NCBI GenBank assembly: GCA_038225475.1 | Contig: JBBRRA010000004.1 | Location: forward strand, 1-64,000 | DNA: 64,000 bases | Source: Polymorphobacter_B sp038225475 | GTDB taxonomy: Bacteria > Pseudomonadota > Alphaproteobacteria > Sphingomonadales > Sphingomonadaceae | Direction: 5' to 3' | Part shown: positions 51,173 through 59,435 of the stretch, piece after piece | How positions within the stretch are numbered: position 1 is the first letter of the stretch | Layout: each line of letters begins with the position of its first letter | Translations under genes and position numbers: made by a program | The notes under the pieces: model-generated | Told to the model about the DNA's origin: nothing | The model's database searches: none | What the model saw: the letters and a program-made list of their open reading frames with translations, nothing else

Positions 51173-52138
51173 ATGCTCAAACATGTCGATGACAGCGCTC
51201 CCGGAATCCAGCGGACCCGGCGCGGCAAAAGCTGGCGCTATTTCACTCCGGACGGCGCGCGCATCACCGATCCGGCCGAAATCGCGCGGCTGAACCAGCT
51301 CGGCGTCCCGCCGGCCTATCGCCGCGTCTGGTTCTGCCCCGATGCGCGCGGCCATCTGCAGGCGGTCGGTTATGACGCCAAGGGCCGCAAGCAATACCGC
51401 TATCACGCGGCGTTCCGCGCGGCGCGCGAGGCGCATAAATACGACCGATGTGGTGCGTTCGGCACGGCGCTGCCCGCGCTGCGGCGCGCGGTCGAACAGG
51501 ATATGGCGTTGCGCGGCCTATCCAAGATCAAGGTAGTCGCCGCCGTCGTCCGGTTGCTCGACCAGGGCTATGTGCGCGTCGGTAACGATTGCTACGCGGC
51601 GGAAAACGACAGCTACGGCGCAACGACGCTGCTCGCCGACCACAGCGCGGTGCGCGGCAACCGGGTCAAACTCGAATATCGCGGCAAATCGGGCAAGCAG
51701 CAGCGGGTCGAGATCAGCGACGCCGCGCTCGCACGGGTGGTGCGCCGGTGCCACGATCTCGAAGGGCAGGCGTTGTTCCAATATCTGGGCGCCGATGGCG
51801 AACCGCACCGGATCGGCTCGGGCGACGTCAACGCCTATATCCAGGACCATATGGGCGAGGATTTTTCCGCCAAGCATTTCCGCACCTGGGGCGCGAGCGT
51901 CATCGCGTTCGAGGCGATCCGCGGCGGCGCGCTGACGTTGAAGGAAATGCTCGCCCCGGTGGCGGAGGCGTTGGGCAATACTCCCGCGATCAGCCGCAAA
52001 AGCTATGTCCACCCGGCGTTGATCGCGGTGGTCAACGACGCGCGGACCGGCGCGGTGCAAGCCGCCAAGCTGCCGCGTTCGACCGCCTATCTGACGGCGG
52101 CCGAACGCGGCTTGATCGCGTTGCTTACTGCATCGTGA
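51173..52138 (+). CDS. DNA topoisomerase IB (poxvirus-type)
   Basis: 321 residues. The N-terminal domain has RGKSWRYFTPDG, NQLGVPPAYRRVWFCP and the sequence-like AVGYDAKGRKQYRYH. The catalytic domain carries VGNDCYAAENDSYGATTL, KLEYRGKSGK, HFRTWGAS and the nucleophilic Tyr278 in SRKSYVHP. It relaxes supercoils through a 3'-phosphotyrosyl intermediate, without ATP. ATG 51173 is the best start for this N-terminus. The last 14 bases overlap the converging exported-protein gene. Confidence 0.92.
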   Translation: MLKHVDDSAPGIQRTRRGKSWRYFTPDGARITDPAEIARLNQLGVPPAYRRVWFCPDARGHLQAVGYDAKGRKQYRYHAAFRAAREAHKYDRCGAFGTALPALRRAVEQDMALRGLSKIKVVAAVVRLLDQGYVRVGNDCYAAENDSYGATTLLADHSAVRGNRVKLEYRGKSGKQQRVEISDAALARVVRRCHDLEGQALFQYLGADGEPHRIGSGDVNAYIQDHMGEDFSAKHFRTWGASVIAFEAIRGGALTLKEMLAPVAEALGNTPAISRKSYVHPALIAVVNDARTGAVQAAKLPRSTAYLTAAERGLIALLTAS

Positions 52139-52562
52139 CCTTAACGCCGCCGGCCCCGGCGCTGAGCTGCAGCCCCTTCGACCGCGTGTCGATCTCGAGG
52201 ATGACGCCGGCCTCGTTCTTCAGCCGGATCGACCCCGCGCCCTTGCCGAGCGTCGCGCTGGCATCGAGCTTCGAATAGGTGCCGGCGAAGTCCGACGCCG
52301 ATTTCAGGTTATAGACGGTGCCCGCGCCGCGCACCTTGGTGACACCGATGTCACCCACCGAAATGCCGCCGATCTTGAATGGATAGTGGCGGCCGTGAAA
52401 CGACAGCGTGCCGCCGCCGGTGTTGCCGCCGATCAAAAAGCCGAACTGCGTCTCGTTGATGACGATCGAACCCGACCGGTGCATGACGTCGGCAGCAGCG
52501 GGAACGCCGCCCGCGACGGCAATGGCAGCAGCGGCGACGGCGAGCGTTTTCAATATGGTCAT
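52125..52562 (-). CDS. Exported protein of unknown function
   Basis: 145 residues. A clear signal peptide (ILKTLAVAAAAIAVAGGVPAAADV) is followed by a Gly-rich beta domain: GSIVINETQFGFLIGGNTGGG, HYPFKIGGISVGDIGVTKVRGAG, VYNLKSASDFAGTYS, ASATLGKGAGSIRLKN, then LSAGAGGVKVTMQ. Regular short strands with Gly turns resemble small soluble or lipid-binding beta-barrel/jelly-roll proteins, but I cannot name the family. ATG 52562; periplasmic location is inferred from the signal peptide. Confidence 0.7.
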   Translation of the reverse strand: MTILKTLAVAAAAIAVAGGVPAAADVMHRSGSIVINETQFGFLIGGNTGGGTLSFHGRHYPFKIGGISVGDIGVTKVRGAGTVYNLKSASDFAGTYSKLDASATLGKGAGSIRLKNEAGVILEIDTRSKGLQLSAGAGGVKVTMQ

Positions 52563-52666
52563 AATATCAGCCCTTGGTTGTAACGAAGCGAGTGCGCGCT
52601 CAACCGTTCGCGCGCACCGCACGTTCCGCTTCGGGACTGAATTGCCGGAAATAATCGGAGACGGCG

Positions 52667-55513
52667 TTACCCCAACCGCGCCAGCGCCGCACGCAACCGC
52701 TCGGCCTCGGCGGCGCGCGCGTCGCGATCGGCGCGCGCCTTGTCGACCGCCTCGGGCTTGGCCTTCTCGGTAAAACCGGGCGAGGCGAGGCGCGCTGCCA
52801 GCATATCGCGCTCCTTCTCGGCAGCCGCCGCCGCCTTATCGAGGCGGGCACGTTCGGCGGCAAGGTCGATGATGCCTTCGAGCGGCAGCGTGTAGGTGGC
52901 CTCGGCATGGACGAGCTGCAGCCCGCTGCCGCCCGCCGCTCCGGGTGCGATCCGCGCAAGCCGCGCGAGCGCGGCGGCGTGGCGTTCGAGCCGGTCGCGC
53001 ACCTCGTCGCTCGCACCCTCGGCAGCAAATGTCAGCCGCGCGCTCGGCGGCACGTTGACCTCGGTGCGTGCCGAGCGGACCTCGGTGATCAGGCCGATCA
53101 ACCAGTCGATGTCAGCCGTCGCCGCAGCATCGACGCTGCCCCCGACCGGCCATGTCGCCACGATCAGGTCATGCTCGCGCGTGCCCAGCTTGTGCCACAG
53201 CTCCTCGGTCAGGAACGGCATCACCGGGTGCAGCATCACCAAAATCTGGTCGAGCGCCCAGCCGGTAACGCTTCGCGTTTCGGCCGCCACTGCCGCGTCG
53301 GCGCCCTCGGCGAGCAGCGGCTTGGTCAGTTCCAGATACCAGTCGCAAAACCGGCTCCAGACGAATTGATACGCGACCTCGGCATAGTCGTCGAAGCGGA
53401 ACGCTGCCATCGCCGCGTCGAGCCGGGCGGCGGTCTGGACCACCTCGCCGATGATCCAGCGGTTGACCGGCTGCGTCGCGGCGGGCGGCACCGCGCTGGT
53501 GCTGCCCGCAATGCCGTTCGACTGGCAGAAGCGTGCGGCGTTCCACAGCTTGGTGGCGAAGTTTCGATAGCCCTCGACGCGCTTTTCATCGAGCTTGATG
53601 TCGCGGCCCTGGCTCTCCATCGCGGTCAGCGTGAAGCGCAGCGCGTCGGCACCGTATTTGTCGATCAGCCCGAGCGGATCGACGCTGTTGCCCTTCGATT
53701 TGGACATCTTCTGCCCCTTGGCGTCGCGGACGAGGCCGTGGCAATAGACGGTGGCGAACGGCGGCGTGCCGGTCAGCTCGACGCCCTGCATCATCATCCG
53801 AGCGACCCAGAAGAAGATGATGTCGAATCCGGTGACGAGCACGCTGGTCGGATAATAGCGCGCCAGTTCATGCGTATGCTCGGGCCAGCCGAGCGTGCCG
53901 AACGGCCACAGCGCGGACGAGAACCAGGTATCGAGGACGTCCTCGTCCTGCCAGATTGGAAGCTGTCGTTTAGCGTCAAATGTACTCGACATTGTCTGCT
54001 CGAGCATTTCAGAGCGGCTATCAAAGACGACGAGCTCATAATCTGGAAGCAACTTTGAATAATAATCTATTGCAGCGGCAATGGCTTCAGCTTTGGTCGT
54101 CGCGACGAAGGCTGGTTCCTCGATTATTGTCGAGCCGACGAGCGCAAAATCGGCGGGAAGCTCAATGCTCCAGTCCGGCCAGTTCTTGGAAGGCTTGGTA
54201 GCCGCAGGCCAAGCGCGCGGCCCATACCACGCCGGGATCCGGTGCCCCCACCACAGCTGCCGACTTACGCACCACGGCTGGATGTTCTCCATCCAGTTGA
54301 AATAGGTCTTCTCCCACGTCGCCGGCACGAACTTGGTCGCGCCCGATCGCACGGCGTCGATCGCCGGGCCCGCAAGCGTCTTCGCATCGACATACCATTG
54401 GTCGGTCAGCCACGGCTCGATGACCACGCCCGAGCGGTCGCCATAAGGCAGGTTGACCACGCGGTCCTCGACGCGGTCGAGCAGGCCAAGCCGGTCCATC
54501 TCAGCCACCAGCGCCTTGCGCGCGGCGAACCGCTCCATGCCGATGTAGTTTTCCGGCACCAGCCCGTCTGCGGTCGGCGCGACGTTCGCGTCGGCGTCGA
54601 ACATATTGAGCATCTCGCCCGCCGCAAACCCGGCGCGCCGCCCGACCTCGAAGTCGTTGAAGTCGTGCCCCGGCGTGATCTTGACTGCGCCCGAGCCAAG
54701 CTCCGGGTCGGCGTGGTCGTCGGCAATGATCGGGATCCGCCGCCCGGTCACCGGCAGCAGCACCTGCTTGCCGATGACGCTGGCATAACGCGGGTCGGCG
54801 ACGTTGACCGCCACCGCCATGTCGGCGAGCATCGTCTCGGGCCGCGTGGTGGCGACAACGATATGGTCGCGCCCGTCCGCCAGCCGCACACCGTCCGCCA
54901 GCGGATAGCGGAAGTGCCAGAATTGCCCCGCCAGTTCGCGCGTCTCGACCTCGAGGTCGCTGATCGCGGTCTTGAGCTTGGGGTCCCAGTTAACCAGCCG
55001 CTTGTCGCGGTAGATCAGCCCCTTGTTGTACAGGTCGACGAACACCTTGGTGACCGCCGCGCTGAAGCCTTCGTCCATCGTGAACCGCTCGTGCGCCCAG
55101 TCGCAGCTGGCGCCGAGCCGCCGCAGTTGCTGCGTGATCTGCCCGCCGCTTGTCCGTTTCCACTCCCAGACCTTGGCGACGAAGTCCTCGCGGGTGTAGT
55201 TGGTGCGCTTGTCCTGCCGCTCGTCGAGCTGGCGTTCGACGACCATCTGCGTCGCGATCCCGGCATGGTCGGTGCCGACCACCCACAGCGCGTCGCGGCC
55301 TTTCAGCCGGTGATAACGGATCAGCACATCCTGCAGCGTGTTGTCGAGCGCGTGGCCGATATGCAGGCTGCCGGTGACGTTCGGCGGCGGGATGACGATG
55401 GTGAACGGCTCGGCATCGGGCCGCGCCGGGCGGAACGCGCCCGAGCTTTCCCAATGCGCGTACAGCCGCGCTTCGATTTCGGCGGGGTCGAAGGTTTTGT
55501 CGATGATGGTCAT
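52667..55513 (-). CDS. valS: Valine--tRNA ligase
   Basis: 948 residues. HIGH is at 51-54 (PNVTGSLHIGHALDN), KMSKS is near residue 600 in KMSKSKGNS, the editing domain lies between, and a C-terminal coiled coil is rich in Ala/Glu/Arg (ARLDKAAAAAEKERDML). It charges tRNA-Val. The segment between AWYGP and WQDEDVLDTWFSS (plus-strand 53955-54222) is 89 residues; in E. coli the same interval is about 26. Its codons (ATA, TCA, ACA, AGT, CCA) are unlike the rest of the gene. The reading frame is intact, so the enzyme is probably active. Confidence 0.95.
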   Translation of the reverse strand: MTIIDKTFDPAEIEARLYAHWESSGAFRPARPDAEPFTIVIPPPNVTGSLHIGHALDNTLQDVLIRYHRLKGRDALWVVGTDHAGIATQMVVERQLDERQDKRTNYTREDFVAKVWEWKRTSGGQITQQLRRLGASCDWAHERFTMDEGFSAAVTKVFVDLYNKGLIYRDKRLVNWDPKLKTAISDLEVETRELAGQFWHFRYPLADGVRLADGRDHIVVATTRPETMLADMAVAVNVADPRYASVIGKQVLLPVTGRRIPIIADDHADPELGSGAVKITPGHDFNDFEVGRRAGFAAGEMLNMFDADANVAPTADGLVPENYIGMERFAARKALVAEMDRLGLLDRVEDRVVNLPYGDRSGVVIEPWLTDQWYVDAKTLAGPAIDAVRSGATKFVPATWEKTYFNWMENIQPWCVSRQLWWGHRIPAWYGPRAWPAATKPSKNWPDWSIELPADFALVGSTIIEEPAFVATTKAEAIAAAIDYYSKLLPDYELVVFDSRSEMLEQTMSSTFDAKRQLPIWQDEDVLDTWFSSALWPFGTLGWPEHTHELARYYPTSVLVTGFDIIFFWVARMMMQGVELTGTPPFATVYCHGLVRDAKGQKMSKSKGNSVDPLGLIDKYGADALRFTLTAMESQGRDIKLDEKRVEGYRNFATKLWNAARFCQSNGIAGSTSAVPPAATQPVNRWIIGEVVQTAARLDAAMAAFRFDDYAEVAYQFVWSRFCDWYLELTKPLLAEGADAAVAAETRSVTGWALDQILVMLHPVMPFLTEELWHKLGTREHDLIVATWPVGGSVDAAATADIDWLIGLITEVRSARTEVNVPPSARLTFAAEGASDEVRDRLERHAAALARLARIAPGAAGGSGLQLVHAEATYTLPLEGIIDLAAERARLDKAAAAAEKERDMLAARLASPGFTEKAKPEAVDKARADRDARAAEAERLRAALARLG

Positions 55514-55548
55514 AGGCGCAAGCGTTTAGCGGCGCAGACGCCCGCCTG

Positions 55549-55680
55549 TCACTCCCCGACGATCAGATCCGCCGCGACGACGACCAGCGCAGACCCTGCC
55601 CATTGGCGCGGCGACCCGGCCTGCCCGAGGTTAAAGGTCGAAAACGCCGCGAAAATCACAATCGTGATGACTTCCTGCAT
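55549..55680 (-). pseudogene. C-terminal remnant of a DMT-family (DUF486) membrane protein
   Basis: 43 codons, MQEVITIVIFAAFSTFNLGQ through ALVVVAADLIVGE. They match the last third of DUF486/DMT proteins (Q-E-V-I-T-x-x-V-F-x-x-F-x-x-x-x-L-G-Q, then a closing helix). Full members are about 110 residues with four helices; here a TAG stands two codons before the ATG and only the last two helices remain. No N-terminal half is present upstream, where the DUF2497 gene ends 38 bases away. Best read as a deletion remnant; expression as a tiny protein cannot be excluded. Confidence 0.6.
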
Positions 55681-55718
55681 GCCCTAGTCGCGGCGCAGGC
55701 ATCACGCCGCCGCCGTCA

Positions 55719-56006
55719 TCAATGCCCGGTCAACCGCAGGATTTCCTCGCGCGTGATGCGCTCGACCAGCTCGGGGAGGTGCGCATCGAGCCACGCACGG
55801 ATTTGCGGTTCAAGGATGCTGCGGGTCAGCGCTTCGATCGATGGGTCGGTGTCGATCTGCAGCGGTAGCGGCAGCGGCGCGGGCGGCGGCGGCACGATTT
55901 CGGTCAGGTCTTCGGCAGTCGAATCGAGCACCGGCTGGCCCTCCTCGACGATCTTGCGGATCGAGGCAAGAATGTCGTCGAGGGGGCGATCCGGCATGGT
56001 GTTCAT
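55719..56006 (-). CDS. Short PopZ-type polar organising protein (DUF2497)
   Basis: 95 residues. The N-terminal helix PLDDILASIRKIVEEGQP and the C-terminal oligomerisation region LTRSILEPQIRAWLDAHLPELVERITREEILRL are the two conserved parts of PopZ proteins. They are joined by only a brief Pro-rich linker (PPPPAPLPLPLQ). Caulobacter PopZ, about 177 residues, has a much longer acidic disordered linker. PopZ-type proteins self-assemble at cell poles and tether ParB-parS and other clients. It overlaps the TolC stop (ATGA) and precedes the DMT remnant and valS. Confidence 0.8.
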   Translation of the reverse strand: MNTMPDRPLDDILASIRKIVEEGQPVLDSTAEDLTEIVPPPPAPLPLPLQIDTDPSIEALTRSILEPQIRAWLDAHLPELVERITREEILRLTGH

Positions 56007-57418
56007 CTAGGCGGTCCGATCGGTACCGAACGGCTTGCCAACCCGCTGTCCGGCAACGGCAGCGCAGGCGGGTTCGGCCGCTCGTCGAAGTCGTTCCACT
56101 TGTGCCGCACTTCGCGCGCGTTAGCAATTGGGTCATAAGTTGCATTGGGCAGGGCCAGCGCGTCGCCTTCGGCCTGACCCACCGCAGCGAGCAGCGTATA
56201 GCCTGCGACATATTCGTCGCGCCGCGCCGTGACGAGGTTGGCGCGCGTCTGCAGCAGCTCCTGTTCGGCGTTGAGGACTTCGAGCACGGTCCGGCTGCCG
56301 ACCTGATTCTCCTGCTTGACGCCTTCGAGCGCGAGCGTGTTGGCATCGACGGCGACCTGCGACGACTGGATGACGGCGCGCGCGGTCTGCAGGCTGACAT
56401 AGGCGTTGGTCGCCGATTCGGCGACCTGCCGCCCGACCGAGCCGATCGTTTCGAGCAACTGGCTGCGGCGTTCCTGCGCCTGGCGGATGCGCGAACTGAC
56501 CTGGCCCGCCTGATACAGCGGGATCGTCGCCTGCAGCGTCGCATTCTGGGTAAAGAACGCTCCCTGGCGGACAAAGTTACCCGCGCCACCGCCGCCGTCA
56601 TACCTCGTATAGGCCGGGCCGACGCTGGCGCCGATGCTCGGCAGCCGCTCGCGTTCGATCGACTTGACGTCGTACCGCGACGCGGCCTCGTCGAAGCGCG
56701 CGGCGATCAGCTCGGGGTTGTTCGCATTGGCAAGGTCGACCGCCTGCCCGCTGGTGCCGGGCAGGACGGGCAGCGGCGGGACCGGCTGCAAATCGTCGGC
56801 AGGCCGCCCGACAACGCGCATATAGGCGTTGCGCGCTGTCGCCAGCTGGCCCTGCGCCACCTGCAGCTGACTTTTCGCATTCGCCAGTCGGGCATCGGAC
56901 TGCGCGACATCGGTGCGCGTCAGATCGCCGACTTCGAAGCGGTCGCGGCTCGCCTGCAGTTCGCGTTCGAGCACCTTGACCTGATTGGCGTTGAGATTGA
57001 CCAGCTCGGCATAGCGCAGCACATCCGAATACGCCGTCACGACGCCGACCATGATGCTGTTTTCGGTCAGTCGCAGTCGCGCGCGCGCCGCAAGGATGCG
57101 ATTTTCGGCAGCGTTGACCGCAATCCGGGTGCGGCCGCCGCGATACAGCGACTGGGTGATGCCGATCTGCGCCTGCAGGACGCGGCCGTTGTCGCTGAAA
57201 TCGACGCCGTTCTGTTGCTCGGTCACCGTGCCGCTGATGCCCGGACGCCCTGCCGACAGCGCCTGCGGCACGCCCTCGTCGAATTGGCGCACCAGCGCGC
57301 GTTGCGCGGTCAGGTCGGGATTGCTCGCATAGGCGGACGCCAGCGCCTCGGGCAGCGTGTCGGCGAGCACCGGTGTCGCGATCAGCACCGCCAGTGCCAT
57401 CCCCGCCGCAATCTTCAT
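56003..57418 (-). CDS. TolC-family outer-membrane efflux protein
   Basis: 471 residues. Signal peptide MKIAAGMALAVLIATPVLA, then the duplicated OEP helical hairpins: TLPEALASAYASNPDLTAQRA at the start of repeat 1, QQNGVDFSDNGRVLQAQI for the barrel strands, and NAYVSLQTARAVIQSS with NQVGSRTVLEVLNAEQELLQTR as the repeat-2 hairpin. The NPDL, YRGG and VGxRTxLDVLNAE motifs are family marks. It should form the trimeric outer-membrane duct for tripartite efflux or type I secretion. ATG 57418 (GAGGA eight bases upstream) was preferred to ATG 57427. It follows the Pcm-like gene by 23 bases. Confidence 0.92.
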   Translation of the reverse strand: MKIAAGMALAVLIATPVLADTLPEALASAYASNPDLTAQRALVRQFDEGVPQALSAGRPGISGTVTEQQNGVDFSDNGRVLQAQIGITQSLYRGGRTRIAVNAAENRILAARARLRLTENSIMVGVVTAYSDVLRYAELVNLNANQVKVLERELQASRDRFEVGDLTRTDVAQSDARLANAKSQLQVAQGQLATARNAYMRVVGRPADDLQPVPPLPVLPGTSGQAVDLANANNPELIAARFDEAASRYDVKSIERERLPSIGASVGPAYTRYDGGGGAGNFVRQGAFFTQNATLQATIPLYQAGQVSSRIRQAQERRSQLLETIGSVGRQVAESATNAYVSLQTARAVIQSSQVAVDANTLALEGVKQENQVGSRTVLEVLNAEQELLQTRANLVTARRDEYVAGYTLLAAVGQAEGDALALPNATYDPIANAREVRHKWNDFDERPNPPALPLPDSGLASRSVPIGPPR

Positions 57419-57441
57419 TCGCGTCATTCCTCGCCGCCGTC

Positions 57442-58071
57442 TCAAAATACAAATTGTGGCGCGCGCGCAAAGCCGGGGAGCAGCTGCACCCCGGCCTCGA
57501 TGAACGCGGTGCCGGCGAAATGCCCGGCGGCATAGCGTCCCACGGTGGCACGGCCGACGCCGTCGTCGCCAACGATGACGGCGGCAAGCCGCCCGCCATC
57601 GGTGAGCTGCGCCAGCAATGCCGGTGGCAGCGTCGCCACCGCGCCGTCGCAGACGATCAGGTCATAGGGTGCGCCTGCCGCCCAGCCATCGACCAGCGGG
57701 CCTTCGACGACCGTCAGCCCGTTGGCGCGCGCCGCCGCGGCGAGCGCGGGATTTTCCTCGAGCGCGGTAACATGCGCGGTCAACTCGAGCACGACCGATG
57801 CGCCGTAGCCGGTCCCGGCACCGACCACGAGGACGCGGTCGGTCGGCAATATGGCGGCATGGTTGAGCAGCAGCGCAAAGCTCATCGGCTCCATCAGCCA
57901 GCGCCCCGGCGCAAGCTCGATCGCGGCGTCGGTATAGGCAAGGCTGCGTCGGGCGGCGGGCACGAAGCGTTCGCGCGCCACGGCGCGCAACGCGGCGAGC
58001 ACTGCCGGATCATTGACCCCGGTCGTCCGCAACTGGCGGTCGATCATGGCAGTCCGCATGGTTTCAAACAT
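57442..58071 (-). CDS. Protein-L-isoaspartate O-methyltransferase family protein
   Basis: 209 residues. Start MFETMRTAMIDRQLRT is the classic Pcm opening. SAM motif I is VLVVGAGTGYGASVV, with ALEENPALAAAA as motif II and YDLIVCDGAVATLP as motif III. The canonical Pcm substrate loop is modified, so repair of isoaspartyl residues is likely but not certain. It heads a minus-strand unit with tolC and the PopZ-like gene. Upstream, TATATA at 58106-58111 could serve as its -10. Confidence 0.82.
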   Translation of the reverse strand: MFETMRTAMIDRQLRTTGVNDPAVLAALRAVARERFVPAARRSLAYTDAAIELAPGRWLMEPMSFALLLNHAAILPTDRVLVVGAGTGYGASVVLELTAHVTALEENPALAAAARANGLTVVEGPLVDGWAAGAPYDLIVCDGAVATLPPALLAQLTDGGRLAAVIVGDDGVGRATVGRYAAGHFAGTAFIEAGVQLLPGFARAPQFVF

Positions 58072-58166
58072 GGTCACGGTTTCCGGCTCGCCTCGGCAGG
58101 TGTCGTATATAGGCAATACAGCGCCGTGGCAACGGGCCGGGCGACGCGTCTGCTTAGCGAGCATGG

Positions 58167-58195
58167 TTGCAGTCGCCAAGCGGAATGGCTAAGCC
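58167..58195 (+). promoter_or_regulatory. Candidate promoter of tRNA-Cys
   Basis: TTGCAG (58167-58172) and TAAGCC (58190-58195) are spaced by 17 bases and lie 18 bases before the tRNA. The -10 match is weak. Confidence 0.35.
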
Positions 58196-58213
58196 ACGCG
58201 CCTGCTGACGGTT

Positions 58214-58287
58214 GGCCCGATGGCGGAGTGGTGACGTAACGGACTGCAAATCCGTGCACCCGGGTTCGATTCCCGGTCGGGCCTCCA
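58214..58287 (+). tRNA. tRNA-Cys (GCA)
   Basis: 74 bases with a full cloverleaf. Acceptor GGCCCGA pairs with TCGGGCC, the anticodon arm is ACGGA-CTGCAAA-TCCGT with anticodon GCA, the T arm is CCGGG-TTCGATT-CCCGG, and TCCA is encoded. It is divergent from the Pcm-like gene. Confidence 0.97.
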
Positions 58288-58350
58288 GCATCAGCGCGCC
58301 CGCAATGCCGGACGATCGTTGACTTAGAACCTATTTGGCGTTATAAGGTC

Positions 58351-58379
58351 AGCGTTGCGGCCGCGCCGACCGCAACGCT
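58351..58379. terminator. Hairpin between tRNA-Cys and bioB, possible bidirectional terminator
   Basis: A perfect 10-bp stem (AGCGTTGCGG/CCGCAACGCT) with a 9-base loop lies between two converging units. Only ATTT follows on the plus strand. The rest of the 58288-58444 gap shows no gene. Confidence 0.5.
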
Positions 58380-58444
58380 ATTTGGCATCGAAAAAGCGAA
58401 TTCTCCTTCGGCAGCCGGTAAAGTTAGTGGGGTTAGAGGGGGCG

Positions 58445-59419
58445 CTACGCCGTAATCGGCACCACGCCGAGGCGGCTGAACAACGCGGCATCGCGGCCTT
58501 CGCCGGGGTTGTCGGTCGTCAGCAGCCGCTCGCCGATGAACAGCGAGTTTGCGCCCGCCAGCAGGCAGAGCGCCTGCGCCTCGTCGGTCATCGCTTCGCG
58601 CCCGGCGGCGATGCGGACCACCGATGCCGGCATCATGATGCGCGCCACAGCGACGGTCCGCGCGAACTCGATCGCATCGACCGCCGGGGCCGCACCGCTG
58701 AGCAGCCGGTCACCAAGCGGCGTGCCGGCGATCGGCACCAGCGCGTTGATCGGCACGCTGCCGGGGTGTTCGGGCAGCGTCGCCAACGCGACCAGCAGAC
58801 CAATGCGGTCCTCGCGGCTTTCGCCCATGCCGATGATGCCGCCGCAGCAGATGCCGATCCCGGCGCGCCGGACCTCGCCCAGCGTGTCGAGCCGGTCGGC
58901 ATAGGTGCGCGTGCCGACGACCTCGGGATAATGTTCGGGCGAGGTGTCGAGGTTGTGGTTGTAATAGTCGAGGCCGGCCGCCGCGAGCGCATCCGCCTGT
59001 ACCGCCGACAGCATGCCAAGCGTCATGCAGGTTTCCATGCCCAGCGCCTTGACGCCGCGCACCATCTCCGACAGCGCGCCGATGTGCCGGTCGGCAGGGC
59101 CGCGCCATGCCGCGCCCATGCAGAACCGCTGCGCACCGCCCGCCTTGGCGGCGGCCGCGGTCGCGATGACCTCGGCGACATCGAGCAGCTTCGACGCCTT
59201 GGTCGCGGTGTCGAACTTCGACGACTGGCTGCAATAGCCGCAGTCTTCGGGGCAGCCGCCGGTCTTGATCGACAGTAGCTGGCTCATCTGGACTTCACCG
59301 GGGGTGAAGCGCGCGCGATGGACGGTCTGCGCCTGCCACATCAGTTCGACAAACGGCAGGTCGAACAGCGCAGCGGCTTGCGGGCGGGTCCAGTCGGTGC
59401 GGGGGGCGGGGGTGATCAA
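58445..59419 (-). CDS. bioB: Biotin synthase
   Basis: 324 residues. The radical-SAM cysteines are in KTGGCPEDCGYCSQSS (CxxxCxxC) and the second cluster ligands fall in RFCMGAAWRGP, METCMTLGML, YYNHNLDTS and ICCGGIIGMGE. It inserts sulfur into dethiobiotin. The start is a TTG (LITPAPRTDWTRPQA) set by GGAGAGA, since the next ATG (MWQAQ) would lose conserved N-terminal residues. It lies 16 bases after the biotin-dependent carboxylase gene, which needs its product. Confidence 0.95.
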   Translation of the reverse strand: MITPAPRTDWTRPQAAALFDLPFVELMWQAQTVHRARFTPGEVQMSQLLSIKTGGCPEDCGYCSQSSKFDTATKASKLLDVAEVIATAAAAKAGGAQRFCMGAAWRGPADRHIGALSEMVRGVKALGMETCMTLGMLSAVQADALAAAGLDYYNHNLDTSPEHYPEVVGTRTYADRLDTLGEVRRAGIGICCGGIIGMGESREDRIGLLVALATLPEHPGSVPINALVPIAGTPLGDRLLSGAAPAVDAIEFARTVAVARIMMPASVVRIAAGREAMTDEAQALCLLAGANSLFIGERLLTTDNPGEGRDAALFSRLGVVPITA

Positions 59420-59435
59420 GCGTCTCTCCGGAACA

